NCBI GenBank assembly: GCA_002894685.1
Contig: NCRC01000005.1
Coordinates: 1 to 64,000 of the forward strand
Direction of reading: 5' to 3'
DNA: 64,000 bases
From: Salinivenus lutea
GTDB lineage: Bacteria > Bacteroidota > Rhodothermia > Rhodothermales > Salinibacteraceae
Of the stretch, positions 16,978 through 25,955 are shown piece after piece (the first letter of the stretch is position 1; every line of letters starts with the position of its first letter). Position numbers and translations under genes: made by a program. The notes beneath the pieces were generated by a model, which was not told where the DNA came from, ran no database searches, and saw only the letters and a list, made by a program, of their open reading frames with translations.

Positions 16978-17175
16978 ATGGCCGTACCGAAACGCCGACA
17001 TTCAAAGTCCCGCACCCGAAAGCGCCGCTCCACCTACTACAACGAACTGGAGCCGCCCCAGCTTATGGAGTGCAACAACTGCGGGAACCCGAAAGTCATG
17101 CACCGGGCCTGCAAGCACTGCGGGCACTACCGCGGCCGTCAGGTGATTGAGCCGTCCGATGAGTTGATGGCCTAG
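16978..17175 (+). CDS. rpmF: 50S ribosomal protein L32
   Basis: 65-residue large-subunit protein. The basic N-terminus MAVPKRRHSKSRTRKRRS is diagnostic. A zinc ribbon follows with two CxxC pairs (CNNCGNP and CKHCGHYRG). It lies between the DUF177 gene and plsX, the conserved arrangement that couples ribosome and lipid synthesis genes. The short extension IEPSDELMA at the C-terminus is acidic. Confidence 0.97.
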   Translation: MAVPKRRHSKSRTRKRRSTYYNELEPPQLMECNNCGNPKVMHRACKHCGHYRGRQVIEPSDELMA

Positions 17176-17409
17176 GCCCTCTCGGACATCGCAGTCCCCG
17201 CTGCGGAGCCTTCTCTTTTTTTGTCGGGTCTTCGTGCTAAGGCACGGCGTGGGGGCCGGGATTGTCGTCGCGCACAGCTATGTTTGCGGCGGATCCGGGC
17301 TTGCGCTCCAGACGCCTCTTTGGTTACCCTGTTGGGGCCGAGCGGTGGTGCGTTGTCCGGGCCCCGCAGGTCGGCACGCATATTTTCGGGACACAGCTAG
17401 ACGGCTCGT

Positions 17410-18423
17410 ATGGGATCGCGCATCGCAGTGGACGCAATGGGGGGCGACGACGCCCCGGAAGCAGTCGTAACCGGTGCCCTGCAGGCCCTCCGGCACACCG
17501 AAGAGGACCTCTCGATTCTGCTTGTGGGGCCGGAGGGGCCCGTTCAGGAGGCCCTTGACTCGCAATCCGCACCCGCCGACGACCGACTGCAGGTACTGGG
17601 GGCGACGGATGTGATCGGGATGGGGGAGGCCCCCGCCACGGCCGTCAAGAAGAAGACGAACTCGTCGATTCACCGGGGCCTCGCCGCCCACCACGACGGG
17701 CACGCCGATGCGTTTGTGAGCGCCGGAAACACCGGGGCGATCATGGGCGCGGCGATGTTTATCCTCGGCCGCATTTCGGGCGTCGAGCGCCCCTCCATCA
17801 CGGGATTTTTCCCGACCCTGAAGGGCACGTCGATTGTGCTCGACATTGGGTCGAATGTTGACTGCAAGCCGGAGCACCTGGTCCAGTTTGCTCGGCTCGG
17901 CACCGTGTATGCCCGCCAGGTGCTGAAGAACGAGGAGCCGTCGGTCGGACTGCTCAATATTGGGGAAGAGCCCGGCAAGGGAAACGAGCAGGTGAAGGCA
18001 GCCCACGAGATGCTCCGCCAGGCCGACGACCTGCACTTTGCGGGCAACGTGGAGGGGAGCGATTTGCTTCTCTACGCCTCCGACATCATTATCTGCGACG
18101 GATTTGTGGGCAATGTTCTCCTGAAGTTCGGGGAGAGCATGACGACGGTGCTTACGGAGATGACGGAGCAGGAGATGGAGCGCCAGGGACTGTCGGCCGA
18201 GGACCGATCGACGGTTGAGGGCGTACTGGGGGAGGTGCGCAAGGGCTTCGATCCGGAATCCCGGGGCGGAGTGCCCCTCCTGGGCGTAAACGGAAACGTC
18301 CTCGTCGGACACGGCCGCTCCGCTCCCAGTGCCATTGAGCAGATGATCCACTCCGCGGCCGACCTTGCGTCCGAGAACGTTGTAGACGCCATCGAGGCGG
18401 CCTTTCACCCCGAGGCGGCGTAG
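17410..18423 (+). CDS. plsX: Phosphate acyltransferase PlsX
   Basis: Makes acyl-phosphate from acyl-ACP for phospholipid synthesis; a peripheral membrane enzyme. The protein has 337 residues. It opens with MGSRIAVDAMGGDDAPEAV, then shows SIHRGLAAHHDGHADAFVSAGNTGA (in pieces), RPSITGFFPTLKG, VLDIGSNVDCKPEHLVQFA, NIGEEPGKGNEQVK and GFVGNVLLKFGE, all standard PlsX blocks. It is followed 42 nt later by fabH, the classical plsX-fabH-fabD-fabG lipid cluster. Confidence 0.96.
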   Translation: MGSRIAVDAMGGDDAPEAVVTGALQALRHTEEDLSILLVGPEGPVQEALDSQSAPADDRLQVLGATDVIGMGEAPATAVKKKTNSSIHRGLAAHHDGHADAFVSAGNTGAIMGAAMFILGRISGVERPSITGFFPTLKGTSIVLDIGSNVDCKPEHLVQFARLGTVYARQVLKNEEPSVGLLNIGEEPGKGNEQVKAAHEMLRQADDLHFAGNVEGSDLLLYASDIIICDGFVGNVLLKFGESMTTVLTEMTEQEMERQGLSAEDRSTVEGVLGEVRKGFDPESRGGVPLLGVNGNVLVGHGRSAPSAIEQMIHSAADLASENVVDAIEAAFHPEAA

Positions 18424-18465
18424 ACGCGACGCCTCTTCTGTTTCGGACACCCACCTGTGCCTTCC

Positions 18466-19473
18466 ATGTCGACGACCCCGCCGCGCCGCGCCGCCATTAC
18501 CGCCGTTGGGCACTACCTGCCAGAGGAGCGGCTCACGAACGGGGACCTGGAGGAGATGGTCGAGACGAACGACGAGTGGATCCGCACCCGCACCGGCATC
18601 CGCGAGCGTCGCATCCTGGGCGACGACGGCAAGGCCACCGCGTTCATGGCCACCGAGGCCGCGCAGGAGGCCCTCGACAAGCGGGGCCTCGCCCCGGAGG
18701 ACGTCGACACGATCGTGGTGGCGACGGTGACGCCCGACATGCTCTTCCCGGCCACCGCCTGCCTCGTGCAGGACAACCTGGGGGCGGACAACGCCTGGGG
18801 GTTTGATCTCTCGGCCGCCTGCAGCGGCTTTCTCTACGCCCTCACCACCGGGGCCAAGTTCGTTGAAAGCGGGCAGTCGGACACGGTGCTCGTGATTGGG
18901 GCCGACAAGATGAGCTCCATCGTCGACTACACCGATCGCACCACGTGCATCCTGTTCGGGGACGGCGCCGGCGCCGTGGTGTTGGAGGCCGACGACGAGG
19001 CGGGCCTCGTGGATTCGGTGCACCACGTGGACGGGGAGCACAGCGACCTGCTCTGTATGCGGGGTGGGGGGAGCCTGCACCCGCCCACCCACGAGACCGT
19101 GGACGCCGGCATGCACTTTCTCAACCAGGAGGGGCGGCAGGTCTTCAAGTTTGCCGTCACCCGCATGGCGGATGTGTGCGTGGAGGTGATGGAGCGCAAC
19201 GACTTGACGGCCGACGACGTGCAGTACCTCGTGCCGCACCAGGCCAACCAGCGCATCATCGATGCGACGGCCCAGCGCATGGGGCTCGACGAGGAAAAGG
19301 TGATGGTGAACATCGACCGGTACGGCAACACCACGGCCGCCACCATTCCGCTCTGTCTCTACGACTGGGAGGACGAGCTGTCCGCGGGCGACGGCCTTAT
19401 CCTGACGGCCTTCGGCGGCGGCTTTACCTGGGGGGCGAGCTATCTTACCTGGGCGTACGACGGCGGGCAGTAA
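18466..19473 (+). CDS. fabH: 3-oxoacyl-ACP synthase III
   Basis: Condenses acetyl-CoA (or another starter) with malonyl-ACP to start fatty acid synthesis. The protein has 335 residues. The catalytic Cys is in [13 protein letters not shown], the His in [10 protein letters not shown] and the Asn in [11 protein letters not shown]. The N-terminus has [17 protein letters not shown] and the C-terminus [16 protein letters not shown] 18466 was chosen; a GTG at 18457 is in frame and would add three residues. It lies between plsX and fabD. Confidence 0.96.
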   Translation: MSTTPPRRAAITAVGHYLPEERLTNGDLEEMVETNDEWIRTRTGIRERRILGDDGKATAFMATEAAQEALDKRGLAPEDVDTIVVATVTPDMLFPATACLVQDNLGADNAWGFDLSAACSGFLYALTTGAKFVESGQSDTVLVIGADKMSSIVDYTDRTTCILFGDGAGAVVLEADDEAGLVDSVHHVDGEHSDLLCMRGGGSLHPPTHETVDAGMHFLNQEGRQVFKFAVTRMADVCVEVMERNDLTADDVQYLVPHQANQRIIDATAQRMGLDEEKVMVNIDRYGNTTAATIPLCLYDWEDELSAGDGLILTAFGGGFTWGASYLTWAYDGGQ

Positions 19474-19573
19474 CGGGCGGCGACGGTCGAAAGGCGAGTT
19501 GTAACGCGCCGCGTCCCTTATCGGAGAGCCCCGTCCCGTATTCGCAATGCGAAAATCCCAATTCGACAGTGTC

Positions 19574-20518
19574 ATGACCGCGTTTCTTTTCCCCGGACAG
19601 GGCTCGCAGTCCGTAGGCATGGGCCACGAGCTCTACGAGCAGTCGCCGGTGGCCCGTGAGCGCTTCGACGCCGCCGATGCGCTGATGGGAGATGTGGACC
19701 TCCTCGCCCTCATGTTCGGCCTCGCCGATGGGGTCGACGACCCGGACGAGGCGCTGAAGCAGACGGAGGTGACGCAGCCGGCCCTCTACACGCACAGCCT
19801 GGCGGCGATGGCGGTGCTGAACGAGAAGGGCGTCCACCCCGAGATGGCCGCCGGGCACAGCCTGGGCGAGTACAGCGCGCTGGCCGCCGTGGGGGCGCTC
19901 TCGTTCGAGGACGGGCTGCGCGTGGTGCGCCGCCGGGGCGAGCTGATGGCCGAGGCCGGCACCCGCCGCCCGGGCGCCATGGCGGCGGTGATGGGGGCCG
20001 ACGACGAGGAGGTGGAGGCCGCCTGCACGTCGGCGACGGAGGGGGGAGAAGGCGTGGTGCAACCCGCCAACTACAACGCGCCCGGGCAAGTCGTCGTGTC
20101 GGGCGATCCGGAGGCGGTCGAGCGCGCCACGGATCGGGTGCGGGGACGGGCCATTCCGCTCCCCGTTAGCGGGGCGTTCCACTCTCCGCTCATGGCGTAT
20201 GCCCGCGACGGCCTTGCGGAGGTCCTGAACGACGTAGATCTTCGGCCGCCCGACTGCCCGGTATACCTCAACGTGACGGGGGAGCCGACGACCGACCCCG
20301 ACGAGATTCGCCAGCGGCTCATCGACCAGCTGCTCTCTCCCGTCCGCTGGTCGCAGTCGCTCCGGCGCATGGCGGCCGACGGGGCCACGCGCTTCGTGGA
20401 GGTGGGGGCCGGCGACGTGCTGCGGGGCCTGGTGCGCCGCACGCTCGACGACGTGGAGACGGCCGGGGCGGGCCGCCCGGACGAAATTGAGGCCCTGGGG
20501 GCCCCGTCGGACGCGTAG
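19574..20518 (+). CDS. fabD: Malonyl-CoA:ACP transacylase
   Basis: Loads malonate from CoA onto acyl carrier protein. The protein has 314 residues. It has FLFPGQGSQSVGMG at the N-terminus, the nucleophile elbow GHSLGEYSALAA, ANYNAPGQVVVSG, and the catalytic His in SGAFHSPLM. ATG 19574 gives MTAFLFPGQGSQ, the usual family start; an ATG 27 nt upstream adds nine residues. It is 100 nt after fabH, with a lipoprotein gene before fabG. Confidence 0.96.
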   Translation: MTAFLFPGQGSQSVGMGHELYEQSPVARERFDAADALMGDVDLLALMFGLADGVDDPDEALKQTEVTQPALYTHSLAAMAVLNEKGVHPEMAAGHSLGEYSALAAVGALSFEDGLRVVRRRGELMAEAGTRRPGAMAAVMGADDEEVEAACTSATEGGEGVVQPANYNAPGQVVVSGDPEAVERATDRVRGRAIPLPVSGAFHSPLMAYARDGLAEVLNDVDLRPPDCPVYLNVTGEPTTDPDEIRQRLIDQLLSPVRWSQSLRRMAADGATRFVEVGAGDVLRGLVRRTLDDVETAGAGRPDEIEALGAPSDA

Positions 20519-20601
20519 GGGCCCGGCGAGGGCCGGAACGCATGTGGAGGGGGAAGAGTCCTATCTTTCCCTTCTTCATCTCCTCGTTTCCGTCGCCTCC
20601 C

Positions 20602-21417
20602 ATGAACGACTCGTCGACGCCTCCGCAGTCTCCCCGGGTCTCGTCCCGCACGATGGGCTGGCGCGCGGGCGTCCTTGCGGTGCTGGCCCTGCTCGTCGGC
20701 GGGTGCGGGGGGCAGGGCACATACACGCTCGACGAAGGGCGCCTGGCGCAGCGGTTTTTGCCGGCCACCCGCTCGCTGGGGCACCACCCGGATTCCCTGC
20801 AGTCCCTGTCCGTGACCACGGACGAGGACAGCACGATCACGTTCGAGATGGAGCGCAGCTACGCGTCCCTCTGGGAGAAGTGGTCCTCTAGCTTCCAGTC
20901 GATGGGGACGGGGCGGAGTCGCCGCGGGCGCTCCTACGCGACGTTGTGGGGGTGGGAGCTCTCCCTGGCCTCGCTGCAGCCCGAGGTGGGCATTCAGGGG
21001 CTGAGTGCGGATCGTGCCCACGAGATTCTGGCCGAGCGCCGCGCAGAGTACCAGAAGACGCTTCAAATCGACGTGTTCTGGTTCGAGTCCGAAGGCTCCT
21101 CCACCCTCGCCGGGCCGGGGGCGCGGGTGACCCTCGAGATCGGCGATCAGGAGTATCGGCCGATGGAGGAGGAGTACGGCCCGCTCCGCGAAGCCTTCCT
21201 GGAAAACGCCACCACGGGGCTCTATCGTCGGAATACGTTCCATTTCGCCCGCATCGTCGACGATCAGGACATCCTGGAGAACGGCGATCAGATGGCCCTC
21301 ATTGTTCGGTTTACCGGAGGCGGGCGGGTGCGCTTCCGGTGGTCGTGGGCGGACGCGCAGGCGGCGGTTCGCGCCCCGGCCGGGCCGTCGGAGGCGCTCG
21401 TCGCGGGCGGTTCGTGA
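20602..21417 (+). CDS. Hypothetical lipoprotein within the fatty-acid cluster
   Basis: 271 residues, no family recognised. After a short leader (MNDSSTPPQSPRVSSRTMGWR) a hydrophobic segment and lipobox LALLVGGCGG near residues 28-37 mark it as a lipoprotein. An internal ATG (MGWRAGVLAV) could be the true start. The mature part is mixed beta/alpha, with an alternating charged pattern (ARVTLEIGDQEYRP, QMALIVRFTGGGRVRFRW). It lies 83 nt after fabD and 117 nt before fabG, a place normally empty or filled by lipid genes, so it is probably cotranscribed; whether it has a lipid-related role is unknown. Confidence 0.75.
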   Translation: MNDSSTPPQSPRVSSRTMGWRAGVLAVLALLVGGCGGQGTYTLDEGRLAQRFLPATRSLGHHPDSLQSLSVTTDEDSTITFEMERSYASLWEKWSSSFQSMGTGRSRRGRSYATLWGWELSLASLQPEVGIQGLSADRAHEILAERRAEYQKTLQIDVFWFESEGSSTLAGPGARVTLEIGDQEYRPMEEEYGPLREAFLENATTGLYRRNTFHFARIVDDQDILENGDQMALIVRFTGGGRVRFRWSWADAQAAVRAPAGPSEALVAGGS

Positions 21418-21534
21418 GAGGGGTGCAAAGACGGGCGTCCAGGCGGATTGCCTCTTGCCATTGGAGGGGGCGTTCTCAATCTTCGAAAGGGCTACACGGC
21501 CTCGTCGACTCGTTTCGCAACCCAACCCCTTCCC

Positions 21535-22284
21535 ATGGACGTCGATCTCAGTGAAAAAACGGCCCTCGTGACCGGTGGCACCCGCGGCATCGGACGCGCA
21601 ATTGTGCGGGCGCTGGCGGACGCCGGGGCGCGGGTGGCCTTTACCTATCGCTCGTCCACAGAGGCCGCCGAGGCGCTCGTCGACGAGCTGGAGGCAGGGG
21701 GCACCGAGGCGCTGTCGCTCCAGGGCGACGTGGCGGACTTCGACACGGCGCAGGCGCACGTGGACACCGTCCTCGACCGCTGGGACGCGCTCGATGTGCT
21801 CGTCAACAACGCCGGCATTACGCGGGACGGGCTGATGCTGCGGCTCACCGAGGAGGACTGGGACGACGTGATCGACACGAACCTGAAGGGCGTCTTCAAC
21901 TACGCAAAGGCGGCCTACCGGCCCATGATGGGGCAGCGGAGCGGATCCATCGTCAACATCTCGTCCGTCGTGGGCACCTCGGGGAACGCGGGGCAGACCA
22001 ACTACGCCGCGTCCAAGTCCGGCATCGTGGGCTTCTCGAAGAGCCTGGCGAAGGAGCTTGGGGGCCGAAACGTGCGGGTCAACGTGGTGGCCCCCGGCTA
22101 CGTGCAGACCGACATGACCGACGAGCTCAGCGACGACGCCCGCGAGGGCATCCTCGACGCGGTGCCGCTCGACCGCCTCGCCGAGCCGGAGGATGTGGCC
22201 CAGGCGGTCCTCTATCTCGCCGCCCCCGCCGCCGCGTACGTTACCGGCCACGTCCTGCACGTGGACGGCGGCCTCTCGATGTAG
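21535..22284 (+). CDS. fabG: 3-oxoacyl-ACP reductase
   Basis: NADPH-dependent reduction of 3-oxoacyl-ACP in fatty acid elongation; short-chain dehydrogenase fold. The protein has 249 residues. It has the cofactor motif TGGTRGIGRAI, NNAGITRDGLMLRL, the catalytic Ser/Tyr/Lys in ISSVVGTSGNAGQTNYAASKSG, and the C-terminal VTGHVLHVDGGLSM. The match to FabG rather than a general SDR is strong (NAGITRD, NYAASK, HVDGGL). ATG 21535 (MDVDLSEKTALVTGG). Neither acpP nor fabF follows; the next gene is a helicase. Confidence 0.95.
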   Translation: MDVDLSEKTALVTGGTRGIGRAIVRALADAGARVAFTYRSSTEAAEALVDELEAGGTEALSLQGDVADFDTAQAHVDTVLDRWDALDVLVNNAGITRDGLMLRLTEEDWDDVIDTNLKGVFNYAKAAYRPMMGQRSGSIVNISSVVGTSGNAGQTNYAASKSGIVGFSKSLAKELGGRNVRVNVVAPGYVQTDMTDELSDDAREGILDAVPLDRLAEPEDVAQAVLYLAAPAAAYVTGHVLHVDGGLSM

Positions 22285-22497
22285 GCCCGGTGTAGGCGTC
22301 TGCCGATAAGACTCCCTGGGGGGCAGGGCCGCGGCCGGTTCGGCGCGCGTCGCGAGGATCGTTCCGCCCCCCGCTTCGTAGCATTTCTAGTAGGCAGTTG
22401 TATCAGTGAACCGGTGCCCCTCCGGGCATTCGGGGAGGCCGCGCCGACTGGGGCCGCCTCCGTTGTACGTTACCCTCGAAATCCAGATGTCTCGCAC

Positions 22498-23919
22498 ATG
22501 GCTTCCGACGTTTCGCAGAGCCCCTACACAGACGTCATCGACCTGACCTCGCAGGCGCAAAAGGAGCGCCGCCGCGACGAGATTGACAGCGGCTTCCGTG
22601 AGCCCGATCCGCCCCTCGACGAAGTGACCATCGACGGGCTCTCGGGGCGGGTGGAGCAGGCGGTGCGCGCCGCGGGCTGGACCGAACTCATGCCCGTGCA
22701 GCGCAAGTCCATCCCGTACACGCTCAAGGAGCGGGACCTGATTGTGCAGTCGCAGACGGGCTCGGGCAAGACGGGGGCGTTCTTGCTCCCCCTCTTCGAC
22801 CTGATGAACCCGGACAAGAAGGAGCAGCAGGTTCTCATCCTCACCCCCACCCGCGAGCTTGCGCGGCAGATCCACGAGGAGTTTGAGCAGATGAAGATCG
22901 CCACGCCGCATACCAACCGCCTGGAGGCGGCCCTCGTGTACGGCGGCGTGGGGTACGAGCCGCAGATCGAGGCCCTCGAAAACGGCGCGCAACTGGTAAT
23001 CGGCACGCCCGGCCGTACGCTCGACCACCTCAAGAAGGGCAACTTCGACGGCAGCACGGTCCGGATGCTGATCCTGGACGAGGCCGACGAGATGCTGTCG
23101 ATGGGGTTCTACCCGGACATGAAGGAGATCATCAGCTACCTGCCCGAGAAGCGGGCCTCCTACATGTACAGCGCCACGATGCCGCCCAAGGTGCGCAACG
23201 CGGCGCGCGAGTTTCTCCGCGATCCCGGCTTCCTGTCGCTCAGCAGCGACAAGGTGAGCGTGGAGGAGATTACGTACCGCTACTACCTGGTGAAGCCGAT
23301 GGACAAGGATCGGGTGCTGGAGAAGCTCCTGGAGCTGGAGGAGCCAGAGTCCGCGCTCATCTTTGCCAACACCAAGAAGGAGGTGAGCTATCTCAGCGAG
23401 TTTCTCTCGAACGCCGGATACGACGTCGACGAGATGTCGGGCGATCTCTCGCAGCGGAAGCGAGAGCAGGCGCTCGACCGCCTGCGCGAGGGCAAGCTCC
23501 GCCTCCTGGTGGCGACGGACGTGGCGGCCCGCGGCATCGACGTGTCCGACCTCAGCCACGTCTTTATCTACGACGTGCCGCAGGACCACGAGTACATCAT
23601 CCACCGCTCCGGCCGCACCGCCCGGGCCGGCAAGACGGGCACCACCATCGTCCTGGCGACCCACGAGGACGAGTTTGAGCTGAAGCGGATGGCCAATACG
23701 TACGATATCGACATCGAGCGGGCCGAGCTGCCCGAGGATCCGCACCGCACGGCCCGCAACCTGCTGGAGCAGCGGTACGAGGACACGACGGCCGAGCCCG
23801 ACACCATCGACGACTTTGTGCCGCTGGTGCAGGAGCTCGCCGACGACCGGCCGGAGCTGCTTGCGACCCTCGTGGCGGAGATGTACGAGGCGGAGCAGGA
23901 CGAGGAAGAAACCGACTAA
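22498..23919 (+). CDS. DEAD-box ATP-dependent RNA helicase
   Basis: 473 residues. RNA remodelling, probably in ribosome assembly or mRNA turnover. All motifs are present: Q-motif region (WTELMPVQRKSIP), I SQTGSGKTGAF, Ia PTRELARQ, Ib TPGR, II DEADEM, III SATMP, IV LIFANTKKEV, V VATDVAARGIDV and VI HRSGRTARAG. A short helical C-terminal region ends in an acidic tail (EQDEEETD); there is no basic RNA-binding tail or DbpA domain. ATG 22498 (MASDVSQSPYTDV) was chosen over an upstream ATG. It follows fabG by 213 nt. Confidence 0.94.
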   Translation: MASDVSQSPYTDVIDLTSQAQKERRRDEIDSGFREPDPPLDEVTIDGLSGRVEQAVRAAGWTELMPVQRKSIPYTLKERDLIVQSQTGSGKTGAFLLPLFDLMNPDKKEQQVLILTPTRELARQIHEEFEQMKIATPHTNRLEAALVYGGVGYEPQIEALENGAQLVIGTPGRTLDHLKKGNFDGSTVRMLILDEADEMLSMGFYPDMKEIISYLPEKRASYMYSATMPPKVRNAAREFLRDPGFLSLSSDKVSVEEITYRYYLVKPMDKDRVLEKLLELEEPESALIFANTKKEVSYLSEFLSNAGYDVDEMSGDLSQRKREQALDRLREGKLRLLVATDVAARGIDVSDLSHVFIYDVPQDHEYIIHRSGRTARAGKTGTTIVLATHEDEFELKRMANTYDIDIERAELPEDPHRTARNLLEQRYEDTTAEPDTIDDFVPLVQELADDRPELLATLVAEMYEAEQDEEETD

Positions 23920-23943
23920 CGCAGCCCCCCGGGGCGCGGCGCA

Positions 23944-24162
23944 CTACGCTCCGTCCAGCACGCGCCCCGACAGCTGGTAGGCAATTCCCCCTCCGGCCGC
24001 AAAGACGATCCCGTAGAGCACGACGGGGTTGTCCGCGGCGGACACGGTTTCGTATAGCAGTGCCGACGTGCCCGCGGCCACGCCGCCGGCGATCACGAAG
24101 AGGGTCACCTGAAGAAGCCAGCGAACGAGGGCCTGGCCGGGGGTAAGCGGTGAATTGGACAT
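23944..24162 (-). CDS. Small hypothetical membrane protein
   Basis: 72 residues with two predicted membrane segments (LLQVTLFVIAGGVAAGTSAL and VVLYGIVFAAGGGIAYQLSG). No family recognised. It converges on the DEAD-box helicase gene with a 24-nt gap. Codon use looks coding and the two hydrophobic segments are well formed, but its small size keeps confidence moderate. Confidence 0.55.
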   Translation of the reverse strand: MSNSPLTPGQALVRWLLQVTLFVIAGGVAAGTSALLYETVSAADNPVVLYGIVFAAGGGIAYQLSGRVLDGA

Positions 24163-24509
24163 GGGAGCGTGGGCTTGCGTACAGAATGAGGGCGTAACCT
24201 ATCTACCGGGGAGCGCAACTACAACCAAGGAGACGGAAAGCGGACGCTGGGCGTAGAACGGGCGGAGGGTTCGCCAAACCGCCGTCCCCGAATGAGCCAG
24301 GGGCGATGGTTGAGCACAAGAAACGGGGCTACATTGGCGCCCCACTCCGGCCGCATCGGGTCGGCCGTTCCGACGAGGGACGCCCCGGCCTGGGAGCCCG
24401 GGTCCGCTTTCTTTCCTTGGCGTGCCTCTCTCATTTTCTCACGCGTCTCTCCCGAGTACAGTCCGAGTACCGAAAGGCGATGGCGAGGGGCGATCTCTCT
24501 TGATTTCGT
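24163..24509. other. Gene-free stretch, 347 bp
   Basis: No coding sequence, tRNA or terminator that I can support. The only repeat noticed is a short direct repeat GAGTAC-AGTCC-GAGTAC near 24453. It separates a small membrane gene from a decayed gene, so it may itself be relic DNA. Confidence 0.4.
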
Positions 24510-25041
24510 ATGGACATAGAGTTCTGGGTCCCTCTGTTGGGCCGCGACCCCATCAGCATGGTGAGTCACCTCGTCGGGGCGATCCTGAGTCTGGGAGGCC
24601 AGCGCCATCTTTCTAATGATCGCCGGCACGGGAACGGCCGTGTACGGCGCCCTGCGGGCCCAGTGGTCCGACCACATGACGGGGGCGCTGTGGACGGTTT
24701 CGCTGCTGGGGATGGGGCTGCAGCTGGCGTTTTGGTCCATGGCGGATTGGCTCACGGCCTTGATCTACCTTGCCGTTGGGTGGATGGGCAGCCTGGGGGT
24801 GGTGGCGATTGGGCGAGGCGGGGAGCGGTCGCTGCGCCTCTTTCTGATTGGGGCCGGCGTGTTTTCGGTGAGTGCTGTCGTGTACGCGGTGGACTGGCCG
24901 TCGCTGGGGGTGGGCGCACACGAGGTCTTTCACCTGCTCGTCCTGGTAGGAGCGACCTTTCACTTCCGGTTCGTGTACCGGCACTGCACCACCCGGACCG
25001 GCGGGGAGCGCCCGGGCTTTCCGGGCATTGAGCGTGCGTAG
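24510..25041 (+). pseudogene. Decayed HlyIII/adiponectin-receptor family membrane protein
   Basis: An N-terminal piece from 24510 (MDIEFWVPLLGRDPISMVSHLVGAILSLGG) matches the start of HlyIII/YqfA family seven-helix membrane proteins. The rest continues in another frame from about 24607 (AIFLMIAGTGTAVYGAL) through HEVFHLLVLVGATFHFRFVYRH near 24919-24985, the family's C-terminal HxxFH motif. The family's second helix and the SxxxH block between these (about 45-55 residues) are missing, and the join near 24597-24607 shifts the reading frame. The simplest reading is an internal deletion that killed the gene. The downstream piece alone (24616 start) could still make a five-helix fragment. Confidence 0.75.
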
Positions 25042-25208
25042 GGCCGCGGACGGGCGCCGTGCACCGATGAGCACTGAGCGAAATTGCGGAAATGCAACGC
25101 CCGCCTGGAGTGCCTTTGTCGCTTGCGAGGGGGGACGAAGACAGCGCATCCCCCACTCGTTACAACATCATCGCACTTTGTTTAACCGAACCCGGGGTGC
25201 CGTTTTGT

Positions 25209-25276
25209 TATACTAGTAGCGGATACGAGTCAAAAAAATCAGCGGCGCCTCCTCCGGGGCGGCGCTTTTTTATTTG
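25209..25276 (+). ncRNA. Possible very short transcript (promoter-like box then terminator)
   Basis: TATACT at 25209-25214 resembles a -10 box, and a terminator-like hairpin ends at 25276. Together they would give an RNA of about 50-60 nt with no start codon. No good -35 box is present at the right distance and no known RNA family was recognised, so this is only a candidate. The rest of the 25042-25384 gap holds nothing else that I can support. Confidence 0.2.
25232..25276 (+). terminator. Rho-independent terminator-like hairpin
   Basis: A run of seven A (25232-25238), GC-rich imperfect stem (GCGCC pairing with GGCGC), and a run of six T (25265-25270). The flanking A and T runs could make it work in both directions. 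It stands about 200 nt past the decayed HlyIII gene and 110 nt before msrB. Confidence 0.45.
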
Positions 25277-25384
25277 GGTCGTGCTGGGGGTCGTCACGGG
25301 GGCGTTGCGTCTCGTCTGAAACGTTGGGCGGTGGTCGGGCACTAAAGAGAATGCACGTGCCTATGAACACGGATTGTTGTCGTT

Positions 25385-25945
25385 ATGGACCGCGCCTCGT
25401 TTCTGAAATCTCTCGCCTGTGCGTCCGTGGTCCCGATGGCCCTCGTGGGCTGTGGGCGCAGCCAGTCGCACCCCTCGCCCTCCGCCGCGGCCGCCGACAC
25501 GATGGACGTCCATCCGCGCCGGTCGGACGTCCCGCCCATTGATAAGACCCCGGAGGAATGGCGGTCGATTGTCTCGGCGGAGGCGTACCGAATTCTGTTT
25601 GAGGCGGGCACGGAGCCGCGGCATTCGAGTCCGCTGCTGAAAGAGTCGCGTACGGGGACGTACATTTGCGCCGCGTGCCGACTGCCCCTCTTCTCTTCGA
25701 AGACGAAGTACGAGAGCGGAACCGGGTGGCCCAGTTTCTGGGCGCCGCTGGAGGGGCGGGTAGAGACGAAGAAGGACATGAAGCTTGGGTATCCCCGCAC
25801 CGAGTACCACTGCATGCGCTGCGAGGGGCATCAGGGCCACGTGTTCGACGACGGCCCCGACCCGACGGGACTGCGATACTGCAACAACGGCCTGGCGCTC
25901 TCCTTCGTCCCCGCTGCGGAGGAGCTCCCGCCGCTTCGGACGTAG
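25385..25945 (+). CDS. msrB: Lipoprotein peptide-methionine (R)-S-oxide reductase
   Basis: Reduces methionine-R-sulfoxide in oxidised proteins. The protein has 186 residues. A lipoprotein signal (FLKSLACASVVPMALVGCG, Cys at 23) places it in the envelope. The MsrB domain has two zinc CxxC pairs (CAAC and CMRC), GTGWPSFWAPL, GHQGHVFDDGPDPTGLRYC with the catalytic Cys of the RYCxN motif, and LALSFVP. No upstream resolving cysteine is obvious. The DsbD-like reductase 0.7 kb away is a plausible electron source. Convergent with the DoxX gene, 10 nt apart. Confidence 0.93.
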   Translation: MDRASFLKSLACASVVPMALVGCGRSQSHPSPSAAAADTMDVHPRRSDVPPIDKTPEEWRSIVSAEAYRILFEAGTEPRHSSPLLKESRTGTYICAACRLPLFSSKTKYESGTGWPSFWAPLEGRVETKKDMKLGYPRTEYHCMRCEGHQGHVFDDGPDPTGLRYCNNGLALSFVPAAEELPPLRT

Positions 25946-25955
25946 CGGCGCGTCC

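Noticed and set aside
17278-19620. A 780-codon open frame on the minus strand opposite plsX and fabH
   Set aside because: Its product is low-complexity, rich in His/Arg/Gly, and has no motif. The plus-strand genes are clear; high GC keeps the antisense frame open.
23944-24162. The small two-helix protein as an AtpI/AtpZ homologue
   Set aside because: Two helices fit in a general way, but no ATP synthase gene is nearby and no diagnostic residues are present.
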